From assembly GCA_963850345.1 (NCBI GenBank), contig CAWKKW010000005.1, forward strand, positions 434,001 through 498,000: a stretch of 64,000 bases of DNA. The letters run 5' to 3'. The position numbers were made by a program, and so were the translations under genes. Shown here in pieces: positions 1-8,124 of this stretch; the stretch's first letter is position 1, and every line of letters begins with the position of its first letter. Under the pieces are notes generated by a model. That model was not told the DNA's origin and did no database searches. It saw only the letters and a program-made list of their open reading frames with translations. Origin of the DNA: CAWKKW01 sp963850345 (GTDB lineage Bacteria; Acidobacteriota; Terriglobia; Terriglobales; Acidobacteriaceae).

Positions 1-869
1 GTAATCGTCATCAGCGAGTTCAACACCGTGGCCGGAGCCTCAGTCGTGTGTTGAGAGCCGTGTCCTCTGGCCTCGAAGCCGACCGCATCGATCGACGCAT
101 CCACTTCCGGTGTTCCGAGGATTGCTTCGATCAGATCCTCGAGTTTGTCGCTCCTGGTCAGATCAACTGGTTCAAAGCCCACGGACTTTGCGTGGCTGAG
201 ACGATCCTGGTTCATGTCGCCAATCAAGACCACTGCCGCACCAAGAATCTGAGCCGATGCAGCAGCGGCCAGTCCTACCGGGCCCGCGCCCGCGACGTAC
301 ACCGTCGACCCCACGCCAACTCCTGCCGACACCGCTCCGTGAAATCCGGTGGGCAGAATGTCGGAGAGCATAGTGAGGTCGCAAATCTTCTCCATCGCCT
401 GAGCTTTGTCGGGAAACTTGATCAGGTTAAAGTCCGCGTAGGGCACCATCACATAGTCCGCCTGACCGCCGACCCAGCCGCCCATGTCCACATAGCCGTA
501 GGCGCCTCCAGCGCGGCTGGGATTCACATTTAGGCAAACGCCAGTCTGCTGTTCCCGGCAGGTCCTGCACCTGCCACACGCCACGTTGAAGGGGACCGTC
601 ACCAAATCTCCTATCTCGAGATATTCGACGTCAGCGCCCTTCTCAATGATCTCGCCAGTAATTTCATGGCCGAGCACCAGGCCGCTCGGCGCAGTGGTGC
701 GGCCGCGAACCATATGTTGGTCTGAGCCGCAGATGTTCGTAGAAACAACTCTGAGGATCACGCCATGGTCTATCTTCTTGCCTGAAGGATTTTGCAGTTT
801 GGGATAGTCAATGGACTGCACCTCGACCTTGTTCGGTCCCATATAAACGACGCCACGATTGCTTGCCAT
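1..869 (-). CDS. fdhA: Glutathione-independent formaldehyde dehydrogenase, C-terminus cut by window edge
   Basis: Zinc- and NAD-dependent medium-chain dehydrogenase that oxidises formaldehyde to formate in the cytosol. The reading frame opens with an ATG at 869 (MASNRGVVYMG) behind a GGAGAGGG-like ribosome site and stays open to base 1, about 289 residues; the family is about 400, so the last quarter lies outside the window. Visible family marks are the catalytic zinc stretch NICGSDQHMVRGRT, the GHEITGEI segment, a structural-zinc cysteine cluster (CGRCRTCREQQTGVC) and the Rossmann motif VAGAGPVGLAAAA. The residue pattern matches the Pseudomonas putida FdhA type rather than glutathione-dependent class III enzymes. 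It seems monocistronic. Substrate is inferred; a related aldehyde dismutase role cannot be excluded. Confidence 0.9.
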   Translation of the reverse strand, partial: MASNRGVVYMGPNKVEVQSIDYPKLQNPSGKKIDHGVILRVVSTNICGSDQHMVRGRTTAPSGLVLGHEITGEIIEKGADVEYLEIGDLVTVPFNVACGRCRTCREQQTGVCLNVNPSRAGGAYGYVDMGGWVGGQADYVMVPYADFNLIKFPDKAQAMEKICDLTMLSDILPTGFHGAVSAGVGVGSTVYVAGAGPVGLAAAASAQILGAAVVLIGDMNQDRLSHAKSVGFEPVDLTRSDKLEDLIEAILGTPEVDASIDAVGFEARGHGSQHTTEAPATVLNSLMTI

Positions 870-1488
870 TTCTACCCTCTCCTCCGTTACTCAAAGGCGA
901 GTGACAGGTCACCGCCCAGCAGGCAGACTTCTGCCCCTCATGACCTATACGCCTTCGCATCAGGCAAGTGGTAGGAGTTCATTTGGATGAACAAAATTGC
1001 CTGGACCCCGCCCGCCGACTTAGGAATCGGAGATCGTGAATTCTCGGATCAAGATCACGATTCTTGACGGATAGTTGGCCATACCCACTGAAAGGCGAAG
1101 GCTGAATGTGCCACGCACCCGAATGGGATTCATCGGCCCTGGAAGGAACTGCTCGCCATGCGCGATCTGGATGGGTTGGGTGCCAGCTCGCCTGACAATC
1201 TCCACCACTGCATGACCATTGCCATGCAATATTCAGCCTTCGTGCGGGCATGCCGGTCCGATTGCTGCGAGAAGAGCCGGTGGAGATTCGATCTTGCGCG
1301 TGGTCCGGCAAGAGAGTCGACGACGTGCTGGACGCAGCGCTGCGATCCGCAGAAACGAAAAGGCCGAATGGTCGGGTTAACCCGGCAAGGAGGAAAGCCG
1401 GCTGCGGTACAGAGCGGCCCGGGTCCATCCCGGTCTCCTGCTTTCTCAACTCCGAGCAAGATTGCTGCCGCTCTGCCCTCTCTACCTG
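870..1488. other. 619-base stretch without a confident gene
   Basis: No recognised gene. The only reading frame with some coding look is on the minus strand, 1020-1229: 69 residues, beta-rich in its second half (RVRGTFSLRLSVGMANY), ending with TAA at 1020. It lacks a clear ribosome site and I recognise no family. The part nearest 870 should contain the promoter for fdhA, but no convincing -35/-10 pair stands out. Confidence 0.4.
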
Positions 1489-1644
1489 TTAGATCACGTG
1501 AAGCAAGAGCAGAATGACTACGATCACCAGAATCAGACCGATTCCGCCGGTGGGATAGTAGCCCCAGCTGCGGCTGTGAGGCCAGCTTGGGAAGGATCCA
1601 ATCAGCATCAGCACTAGAATCACTACGATGACATCGATAAGCAT
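1489..1644 (-). CDS. DUF3309 family small membrane protein
   Basis: A 51-residue protein starting ATG at 1644 (MLIDVIVVILVLMLIGS) and ending HVI-stop at 1489. It has two hydrophobic segments (about residues 3-16 and 33-50) around a polar, aromatic turn containing FPSWPHSRSWGYYPTGGIG. That turn, with the tryptophan/serine/glycine pattern, is the hallmark of the DUF3309 family, whose members are near 50 residues, so the gene looks complete. Function is unknown; the layout suggests a small inner-membrane hairpin. It lies alone between fdhA and the uracil-DNA glycosylase, with the same orientation as both. Confidence 0.8.
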   Translation of the reverse strand: MLIDVIVVILVLMLIGSFPSWPHSRSWGYYPTGGIGLILVIVVILLLLHVI

Positions 1645-1748
1645 TGTCTTTCCCTCGCGTTCTACGAAATTCCATGACTCGGATGCGGAGGCGTTCGCGA
1701 CAGATGTACTGGCGACGGCTGAATTCTAAGTAGCTAGTTAGATTCGAG

Positions 1749-2471
1749 TTACCTCTTCGGCAGGTCGGCCAGACGTCTGGCGCGTTCGAAGATGTCCAGA
1801 AACATGGCTGACGTCAGCTTCCCGGTGTTGGTGTTTTGCAGCGAAGGATGATAGGTCGCGAGCAGGAACTTGCCATCCAGCAGACGGTATTCCGCTCCAT
1901 GCGCAAACTTCAAGTCCCCGCGGCCTTCGATCTTCCCGGTGCGCAGCAGGTGTGCGAGGAAACCATCGAAGGCTATCCGGCCGAGGCACACCACTACTCG
2001 GAGGTGGGTCAAAGCGGCGACCTCTTCGTCGAGGTAGCTGGAGCAGTTGCGAAGCTCTTCCGGCAAAGGCTTGTTGTCAGGCGGAGCGCAGCGCACGACG
2101 GAGCTGATCCACGCCTGATCGAGGCGCATGCCGTCGTCCCGCGAAATAGCCTTGGGCTGCGATGCGAATCCCGCTCGATACAGCACGGGATATAAGAAGT
2201 CCCCGGAGCCGTCTCCGGTGAACGGCCTGCCGGTGCGGTTGGAGCCATGCGCACCGGGAGCCAGCCCGAGGATGAACACCGATGCTTGCGGATCGCCAAA
2301 GGAGGGGACCGGTCGTCCCCAGTAGTCCCACGAAGTATAGGCGCGTCGCTTGCGGGCAGCCATGTCGCAGCAGTGCAGCCGCAGACGCGGGCAGCGTTCG
2401 CAGGAAACGACGCGCCGGTTCAAGTCCTCCAGTGCTTCTTGCTGCTGGGCAGGCAGTATCTCTTCTGTCAC
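1749..2471 (-). CDS. Uracil-DNA glycosylase, family 5 (UdgB-like)
   Basis: Cytosolic base-excision repair enzyme that removes uracil (and in this family often other deaminated bases) from DNA. 240 residues from a GTG start at 2471. Four cysteines placed as for an iron-sulfur cluster are visible (Cys24, Cys27, Cys128, Cys143). Motif 1 reads GLAPGAHGSNRTGRPFTGDG (from residue 69), which lacks the acidic catalytic residue of families 1 and 2 and is typical of family 5. Motif 3 is HPSLQNTNTGKLT near residue 208. Start is the least certain point, as the ribosome site is weak. No obvious operon partner. Confidence 0.9.
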   Translation of the reverse strand: MTEEILPAQQQEALEDLNRRVVSCERCPRLRLHCCDMAARKRRAYTSWDYWGRPVPSFGDPQASVFILGLAPGAHGSNRTGRPFTGDGSGDFLYPVLYRAGFASQPKAISRDDGMRLDQAWISSVVRCAPPDNKPLPEELRNCSSYLDEEVAALTHLRVVVCLGRIAFDGFLAHLLRTGKIEGRGDLKFAHGAEYRLLDGKFLLATYHPSLQNTNTGKLTSAMFLDIFERARRLADLPKR

Positions 2472-2625
2472 AGCCAGATTTTACCTGCCACTGCGCGAGA
2501 GCGGCGTCCGGCGTAGAATGGGTGCGTTTTGGAATGCGACTCTCTTTGAGAGGCCGCATGCGCCATGAACCCCGTTCCGTATTTACCAGTTGCATTTGAA
2601 ATCCACATTGAAAAAGGACCCATCG

Positions 2626-3840
2626 ATGCTCTGTATGAACACAAGCAAGCGTTTTCTTGTAGTCGCAGCTGCGGCTGCATCTCTGGTCGCAGGCTGCAAG
2701 AAGTCAGAACCGCCGGCAGAAACGCCCTCTCCTGCCGCGACGGCAACTTCGCAGATTGGCGGTCAGGATGTAGTGACCCTGAAGCGCGCGGCGACCAGCG
2801 GCGGCGCGAAGCCGGAATTCCTGTCAGCCACGATTCTTCCCGGCCGCGGAATGAACCTCTTCCAGATCACAGCCAATATTCCCGGCAAGGGCGAGACCCA
2901 GGTTTTGTTCGCTCCGTCGCTTCAAGAGGCCGCGTCGACCCTCAACGGCGGCCCCGAAGATATGAACGGCAACAAGAGCTTTTCCTTCGGCGGCGCATTC
3001 CTGGCGCCATATCCGAACCGCATTCGCGGCAAGCTCTCGGCCGATGGCAAGACCATCAGTACGACCTGGAACGGCAAGCCACTCACCCTGCCCGCAAACT
3101 GGAAGGGCAAGAACGCGGGCGCCGAGCCCCACGCGATGCACGGGCTGATCCTGGCCAGCAAGACCGATTCGGTCAATACCGAAAGCAACTCCGACGGGCA
3201 GACGGTTACGGGCGTCATTCATGCCGACAACTTTGGCGGGTATTGGCCTTCGAAGACCGACCTGAATATCTCCATCGCGCTTACCGGGAATGCGATCGAT
3301 GCAACCATTACAGCGAAGAATGTCGGCGACCAGCCTGAGCCGATGGCGATTGGATGGCACCCCTACTTCGCGATTCCCAGCGGCGACCGGAAGCAGGCTC
3401 GCCTGCATGTTCCAGCCGAGTCTCTGGCGCAGGTCAACAACTACGACGATGTCTTCCCCACGGGCAAACTGCTGCCGGTGAAGAGCTACCAGGGCGGCAA
3501 GTATGACTTCAATGCGCCAAATGGCAAACCGCTCGATGACATGTTCCTTGACGACAACTTCGCCAAGCTGAAGCGGACGGACGGCAAGGTCATGGTTGAC
3601 CTTAGCGATCCTGCCGCCTCTTACGGCGTTCACATCGAGGGCATCTCGCCTGAGATTAAGACGGTGCAGGTTTACGCGCCGCCGACCAAGCAGTTCACCG
3701 CCATCGAAGAGCAGTACAACTTCGGTGACCCATTTGCGAAATCCGTGTGGAAGGGCATGGACACCGGAATGGTCACGCTCAAGCCGGGGCAATCGACCAC
3801 CTGGCATGTGCGGCTGGAACTCTTCACGCCATCGAAGTAG
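2626..3840 (+). CDS. Aldose 1-epimerase (galactose mutarotase-like) lipoprotein
   Basis: Member of the GalM beta-sandwich fold, which interconverts alpha and beta anomers of sugars. I place the start at ATG 2626, seven bases after AAGGA, giving 404 residues; the frame extends further up only via a TTG. The N-terminus is a lipoprotein signal with lipobox LVAGC (cysteine 24), so the enzyme should be exported and membrane anchored, unlike the usual cytosolic GalM. Fold marks include APYPNRIRGK, the histidine in GWHPYFAIPSG and the putative catalytic glutamate in TAIEEQYNFGDPF. Sugar substrate cannot be told from sequence. Followed by a GC-rich hairpin at 3876-3901. Confidence 0.88.
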   Translation: MLCMNTSKRFLVVAAAAASLVAGCKKSEPPAETPSPAATATSQIGGQDVVTLKRAATSGGAKPEFLSATILPGRGMNLFQITANIPGKGETQVLFAPSLQEAASTLNGGPEDMNGNKSFSFGGAFLAPYPNRIRGKLSADGKTISTTWNGKPLTLPANWKGKNAGAEPHAMHGLILASKTDSVNTESNSDGQTVTGVIHADNFGGYWPSKTDLNISIALTGNAIDATITAKNVGDQPEPMAIGWHPYFAIPSGDRKQARLHVPAESLAQVNNYDDVFPTGKLLPVKSYQGGKYDFNAPNGKPLDDMFLDDNFAKLKRTDGKVMVDLSDPAASYGVHIEGISPEIKTVQVYAPPTKQFTAIEEQYNFGDPFAKSVWKGMDTGMVTLKPGQSTTWHVRLELFTPSK

Positions 3841-3875
3841 TTCCGCAGTTCGGGCCCAAAACCTAGGCTGGGAAC

Positions 3876-3901
3876 GCAGGCGCTCTCGTCAGGGCGCCTG
3901 C
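3876..3901. terminator. GC-rich hairpin after the epimerase gene
   Basis: Eight-base arms GCAGGCGC and GCGCCTGC around a ten-base loop, 35 bases after the epimerase stop. No T-run follows, so intrinsic termination is uncertain. Confidence 0.4.
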
Positions 3902-4020
3902 ACCTCATTGCGACGAACTCGCGCTGCCCATGCCGAGTCTCCAGTGCTCACGAATGACTTTGGTCACCCTCTGCTCTGAATCCCCTGCAACTTCATCGTC
4001 GCGCCCGGCGTCTCTTAACC

Positions 4021-4275
4021 ATGTCCACTTCCGCGCCGGTGCGTTGTCTCTGTTGCGGCTTCAAGACCTTATCTGCTCCGAGTTCTCTTGACATCTGCCC
4101 GGTGTGCTGGTGGCAGGATGACGGACAGGATGAGAGCGATGCCGACGTAGTGCGTGGTTCGGTCAATGGCGATCTCAGCCTCACGCAGGCACGGGCAAAT
4201 TTTGAGCAGTTTGGCGCGGCCCATCTGCGCTTTCGCGCCTACGTTCGCAATCCGCATACTGAAGAGGCAGCCTGA
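4021..4275 (+). CDS. CPCC-type cysteine-rich protein
   Basis: 84 residues. The N-terminal half holds two cysteine pairs, CLCCGFKT (residues 9-16) and CPVCWWQDDGQDE (from residue 26), followed by SLTQARANFEQFGA. This is the layout of the CPCC family of small putative zinc-ribbon proteins, except that the first motif reads CLCC instead of CPCC. Function unknown in the family. The gene starts with ATG directly after a TTAACC stretch; a ribosome site is not obvious. It stands alone upstream of tig. Confidence 0.75.
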   Translation: MSTSAPVRCLCCGFKTLSAPSSLDICPVCWWQDDGQDESDADVVRGSVNGDLSLTQARANFEQFGAAHLRFRAYVRNPHTEEAA

Positions 4276-4312
4276 CCTGGATTTAGCACCTCGTTTGGCA
4301 CAGCCCGCTCGT

Positions 4313-4341
4313 TTGACCACCCCCTGAAAGCCACTTACCAT
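4313..4341 (+). promoter_or_regulatory. Possible sigma-70-type promoter for tig
   Basis: TTGACC at 4313-4318 and TACCAT at 4336-4341 with 17 bases between them, about 95 bases before the tig start. Fits a vegetative consensus with two mismatches in the -10 box; no transcript evidence. Confidence 0.35.
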
Positions 4342-4434
4342 AAGGGATAGACCGTTCTACGCCGATTGATTCTGAGCGAAGCAGTGATCTGCTCGCCTTC
4401 AGGAGCGTGGAACGCGCGAATTTGGAAGGCATCC

Positions 4435-5874
4435 GTGAGCTCAGCAGAAACAGTCGAAACACCCTCGAATCCCGACCCGACAACACCCTCCGCCGACGCC
4501 GACCAGACGTCACTCTCCGCCGAAGCCACCGAACATGAAGGTCATGATCACGAAGGACACGATCATGCGCATGAACACCACTCTCACGGTCCGATACTGA
4601 ATCCGGAATGCACCCGCGAAGTGGAGATCGACTTGCCCGCGGACCAGGTCTCCCGCAGCTATCAGAAGGTCGTGAAGCGGTATCAGAAGATGGCTCGCAT
4701 ACCCGGCTTTCGCGCCGGCAAAGTGCCTGAGTCGCTGGTGCGCTCGCGGTTCGCAGACTCCATTCGCCAGGATGTGATCGAAGCCATTCTGCCGGACCAG
4801 TTTCGCGCTGCTATTGAGAAAGAGAATCTGAAGCCGATTTCCCAGCCGCAAGTCACCGATATCCAATTAGAAGAAGGCCAGCCGCTGCACTTCAAAGCTG
4901 CATTCGAGGTGCTGCCGGAGTTCTCGATCGACGGCTACCAGGACGTTCGCGTCGAGCGGCCGGATCTTTCGCTGAGCGACGCCGATTTCGATGCGGAGCT
5001 TGAGCGGGTCCGCGATTCGCGGGCGACGATGGAACCGGTCACGGAAGATCGGGCGCTCGAGAATGGCGACTGGGCGCAGATCACCTTCCGCGGCGACGTG
5101 AAGAGCGAGACCGGCGAGCCGGTCGCTGAAGAGCAGCCGATTACCGGAGAAGACGTCCAGATCGAGGTAGGCGGGCCGAATACGCTTGAGGCCTTCAATG
5201 CCGCACTGGTGGGCACCAAACCGGGGCAGGAACTGAAGTTTGAGGCCACTTATCCGGCCGACTTCAATGAACGCCGACTGGCGGGCAAGACTGTCTCCTA
5301 CGATGTCGAAGTTAAAGGCATCAAGAAAAAGATTCTGCCCGAGCTCAACGACGAGTTCTCAAAAGAACTCGGCGACTACGAGTCGATGGACGACTTCAAG
5401 AGCAAGCTGCGCGAGCACCTGAGCAACGAGAAGCGCCGCCGCGGAGAGGCAGAGACCAAGGATCGTCTGATTGACGCGCTGGTTCAGCGGTACCAGTTCC
5501 CTGTTCCAGAATTCCTGGTGCAGCAGCAGATCGATGTCCGACTCGATCGCGGACTGCGCGCCCTGGCTCAGCAGGGCATGCGAGCCGAGGATATGCGCAA
5601 GCTCGACTTCGACCGTTTGCGAACCGCCCAAAGGGATTCCGCTTTGGCCGAAGTGAAGGGGTCGATGATTCTCGACCGCATTGCTGACCAGGAAAATCTT
5701 CAGGTCAGCGACGACGAACTCGAACAACAACTGCAACTTATCTCGTTGCAAAGCCGCGAACCGCTGGAAACGCTTCGGGCGCGTTTGACGGAAGACGGCA
5801 GTATCGCTAGAATCCGTGAACAACTCCGAAGAGAAAAAACTGGGGCTTTGCTCTACGAACGGCTAAACTCGTAG
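4435..5874 (+). CDS. tig: Trigger factor with histidine-rich N-terminal tail
   Basis: Ribosome-associated chaperone and peptidyl-prolyl isomerase that meets nascent chains at the exit tunnel. I choose GTG 4435, five bases after GGAAGG, giving 479 residues. The ribosome-binding domain is intact (signature KMARIPGFRAGKVPESLV, about residues 85-102), then an FKBP-like domain (GDWAQITFRGDV onward) and a long helical C-terminal arm. Unusual is the N-terminal extension of about 53 residues before the conserved start: it is acidic and low complexity and has nine histidines within residues 34-51 (HEGHDHEGHDHAHEHHSHG), a likely metal-binding tail. First gene of the tig-clpP-clpX block; 115 bases separate it from clpP. 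Confidence 0.95.
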   Translation: MSSAETVETPSNPDPTTPSADADQTSLSAEATEHEGHDHEGHDHAHEHHSHGPILNPECTREVEIDLPADQVSRSYQKVVKRYQKMARIPGFRAGKVPESLVRSRFADSIRQDVIEAILPDQFRAAIEKENLKPISQPQVTDIQLEEGQPLHFKAAFEVLPEFSIDGYQDVRVERPDLSLSDADFDAELERVRDSRATMEPVTEDRALENGDWAQITFRGDVKSETGEPVAEEQPITGEDVQIEVGGPNTLEAFNAALVGTKPGQELKFEATYPADFNERRLAGKTVSYDVEVKGIKKKILPELNDEFSKELGDYESMDDFKSKLREHLSNEKRRRGEAETKDRLIDALVQRYQFPVPEFLVQQQIDVRLDRGLRALAQQGMRAEDMRKLDFDRLRTAQRDSALAEVKGSMILDRIADQENLQVSDDELEQQLQLISLQSREPLETLRARLTEDGSIARIREQLRREKTGALLYERLNS

Positions 5875-5989
5875 GCAACTCTCCAGGCAGCGCATCAATG
5901 AGCTGGCGATCCGTAAGGATTCGTCAGGTCCAACTCTACACAGACAGCTCCGGAGTTTTTCTGCTCCGCGAGTGAGAGTAAAGGACAGC

Positions 5990-6580
5990 ATGGCACTGGT
6001 ACCGATGGTGGTTGAGCAGACGAGTCGTGGCGAACGCGCCTACGATATTTACTCCCGTCTGCTTCGCGATAACATCATTTTCCTCGGAACGCCGATCGAT
6101 GATCAGATTGCGAACCTGATCATCGCACAAATGCTTTTCCTCTCGGGTGAAGATCCCGAGAAGGATATACAGCTCTACATCAACTCGCCGGGTGGCTCTA
6201 TTACCGCAGGCCTGGCGATTTACGATACGATGCAATTCATTAAGAACGACGTTGTTACGTATTGCATCGGCCAGGCGGCCAGCATGGGTGCGTTCCTGCT
6301 CTTGTCTGGAACCGCCGGCAAACGGTTTACGCTGCCGAACTCCCGAATCCTCATCCATCAGCCTTCGATGGGCGGGCTCTCAGGACAGGCGACCGACATT
6401 GATATTCACGCTCGCGAGATTCTGCGAATTCGCGAGATTACCAACCGCCTGATGTCGAAACACACCGGGCAATCGCTCGACCGCATCGAGCGAGACGTGG
6501 AACGCGATTTCATCATGAATGCGCCGCAAGCCAAGGAGTACGGCATCATCGATGAAATCATTGACCGGCCACGCACCTGA
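5990..6580 (+). CDS. clpP: ATP-dependent Clp protease proteolytic subunit
   Basis: Serine peptidase that forms the two-ring degradation chamber with ClpX or ClpA/ClpC. Start ATG 5990 follows AAAGGA; 196 residues, normal length. Catalytic triad is visible: serine in GQAASMGAF (near residue 98), histidine in SRILIHQP, and aspartate in ERDFIMNAPQAKEYG. An additional in-frame GTG at 5972 would add six residues and is less likely. Lies 35 bases upstream of clpX on the same strand, the common bacterial order tig-clpP-clpX. Confidence 0.97.
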   Translation: MALVPMVVEQTSRGERAYDIYSRLLRDNIIFLGTPIDDQIANLIIAQMLFLSGEDPEKDIQLYINSPGGSITAGLAIYDTMQFIKNDVVTYCIGQAASMGAFLLLSGTAGKRFTLPNSRILIHQPSMGGLSGQATDIDIHAREILRIREITNRLMSKHTGQSLDRIERDVERDFIMNAPQAKEYGIIDEIIDRPRT

Positions 6581-6615
6581 TTCGTGCAACGCCGCTGGGC
6601 TAAGGAGTATCAGTT

Positions 6616-7902
6616 ATGAAGACGCGCACGGGATCGGATGATACGCTTCGTTGCTCGTTCTGCCACAAGTCGCAGGATGCGGTGGCAAAGCTGATCTCCT
6701 CGCCTAGCGATTATCCGCGGGCTTATATTTGCGACGAGTGTGTCGCGGTCTGTAATTCCATTCTTGAAGACGACCGCACCGAAGCTCAACCCGGTGCGGC
6801 GCCTGCTCATCTGCCTAAGCCACAAGAAGTGAAGGCCTTCCTCGATGAGTACGTCATCGGCCAGGAACAGACCAAGAAGAAGCTTGCGGTCGCCGTCTAT
6901 AACCACTACAAGCGCATCGCGATGAACCGCACGCGCGGCAACGATGTGGAGTTGTCGAAGTCCAATATCCTGCTGGTGGGCCCGACCGGCAGCGGCAAGA
7001 CCCTGCTCGCGCATACGCTCGCCAAGATGCTCGATGTGCCGTTCGCCATCGTCGATGCGACCACGCTGACTGAAGCAGGCTACGTAGGTGAAGATGTCGA
7101 GAACATCATTCTGAAGCTGTTACAGGCGGCGGACGGGGATGTGGCTCGCGCGCAGACCGGCATCATCTACATCGACGAGATCGACAAGATCGGCCGCAAG
7201 GATGAAAATCCGTCCATCACCCGCGATGTGTCCGGAGAAGGCGTGCAGCAGGCGCTGCTCAAAATTCTCGAAGGGACAGTAGCCAATGTTCCTCCGCAAG
7301 GCGGACGGAAGCACCCCCACCAGGAATTCACTCCCGTCGACACCACCAACATTCTTTTCATCTGCGGTGGCGCATTTGTCGGCCTCGAGCGGGTGATCGC
7401 CCGGCGCGTCGGCAAAAAGGCGTTGGGATTCAAGGCACTCACTGAGAAGGAAGCGGCGGAAGCGGCTTCCGGGCTCGTGATCCGCAGCCAGCGCGATACG
7501 GAACTGCTGCGCCAGGCTGAGCCACAAGACCTGATCAAGTTCGGTCTCATTCCCGAGTTCGTCGGCCGTCTGCCTGTGCTGGGACTGCTGGATGAGCTCG
7601 ACGAAGCTGCGTTGGTGGAGATCCTCACCAAGCCGCGGAATGCGATTCTCAAGCAATATCAACGGCTGTTTGAGTACGAGGGCGTGCAGCTGAAATTTAC
7701 GCCGGATGCCACCCAGGCTGTCGCAGTCGAAGCGCTGAACCGCAAGGTAGGCGCACGCGGCCTGCGCATGATCCTCGAAGAACTGATGCTGGACCTGATG
7801 TATCACTTGCCCAGCAACAAGAAGATCAAGGAACTGGAGATCACGGCCGAGATGGTTCAGAAGCGCGACCTATCCGTCACGCTGCTGGAAAAAGCCGGTT
7901 AG
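6616..7902 (+). CDS. clpX: Clp protease ATP-binding subunit ClpX
   Basis: AAA+ unfoldase that recognises substrates and feeds them to ClpP. 428 residues from ATG 6616 behind AAGGAG. N-terminal zinc-binding domain has CSFCHKS and CDECVAVC; Walker A is GPTGSGKT (near residue 122), the pore loop is GYVGEDVE, Walker B is IIYIDEIDKI, and the C-terminal small domain ends with the conserved RGLRMILEELMLDLMYHLPS. All expected elements are intact. Followed by a strong terminator at 7944-7985. Confidence 0.98.
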   Translation: MKTRTGSDDTLRCSFCHKSQDAVAKLISSPSDYPRAYICDECVAVCNSILEDDRTEAQPGAAPAHLPKPQEVKAFLDEYVIGQEQTKKKLAVAVYNHYKRIAMNRTRGNDVELSKSNILLVGPTGSGKTLLAHTLAKMLDVPFAIVDATTLTEAGYVGEDVENIILKLLQAADGDVARAQTGIIYIDEIDKIGRKDENPSITRDVSGEGVQQALLKILEGTVANVPPQGGRKHPHQEFTPVDTTNILFICGGAFVGLERVIARRVGKKALGFKALTEKEAAEAASGLVIRSQRDTELLRQAEPQDLIKFGLIPEFVGRLPVLGLLDELDEAALVEILTKPRNAILKQYQRLFEYEGVQLKFTPDATQAVAVEALNRKVGARGLRMILEELMLDLMYHLPSNKKIKELEITAEMVQKRDLSVTLLEKAG

Positions 7903-7943
7903 GCGCTAACCGTAATCGCCCCTGGATCACTGAAAGCTCTTAG

Positions 7944-7985
7944 AAGCGACGCAGCCGGAAACAGCCATCCTGCCGTCGCTTTTCT
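7944..7985 (+). terminator. Rho-independent terminator after clpX
   Basis: Arms AAGCGACG and CGTCGCTT (with CAG/CTG extending the stem past a bulge) followed by a T-rich tail ending at about 7991. Ends the tig-clpP-clpX unit before lon. Confidence 0.75.
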
Positions 7986-8124
7986 GCTTTTATGGCCCGG
8001 ATTTCAGGTAAACGGCGTAGCACTTCAGGTTTACGTCGCCAAGGCTATTTCATGAGCCAAAAGACACGGGTGAGTCCGAACAGTTTATGATTCATCTAAC
8101 CTGAGGAAGCGAAAGGGAAATCGC

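Noticed and set aside
1020..1229. 69-residue minus-strand frame between fdhA and the DUF3309 gene
   Set aside because: No ribosome site, no known family, and overlapping frames on both strands look equally open; described under the intergenic entry only.
7990..8050. Repeated TTCAGGT half-sites upstream of lon as a heat-shock operator (CIRCE/HAIR type)
   Set aside because: The copies are direct, not inverted, and match neither the CIRCE nor the HspR consensus.
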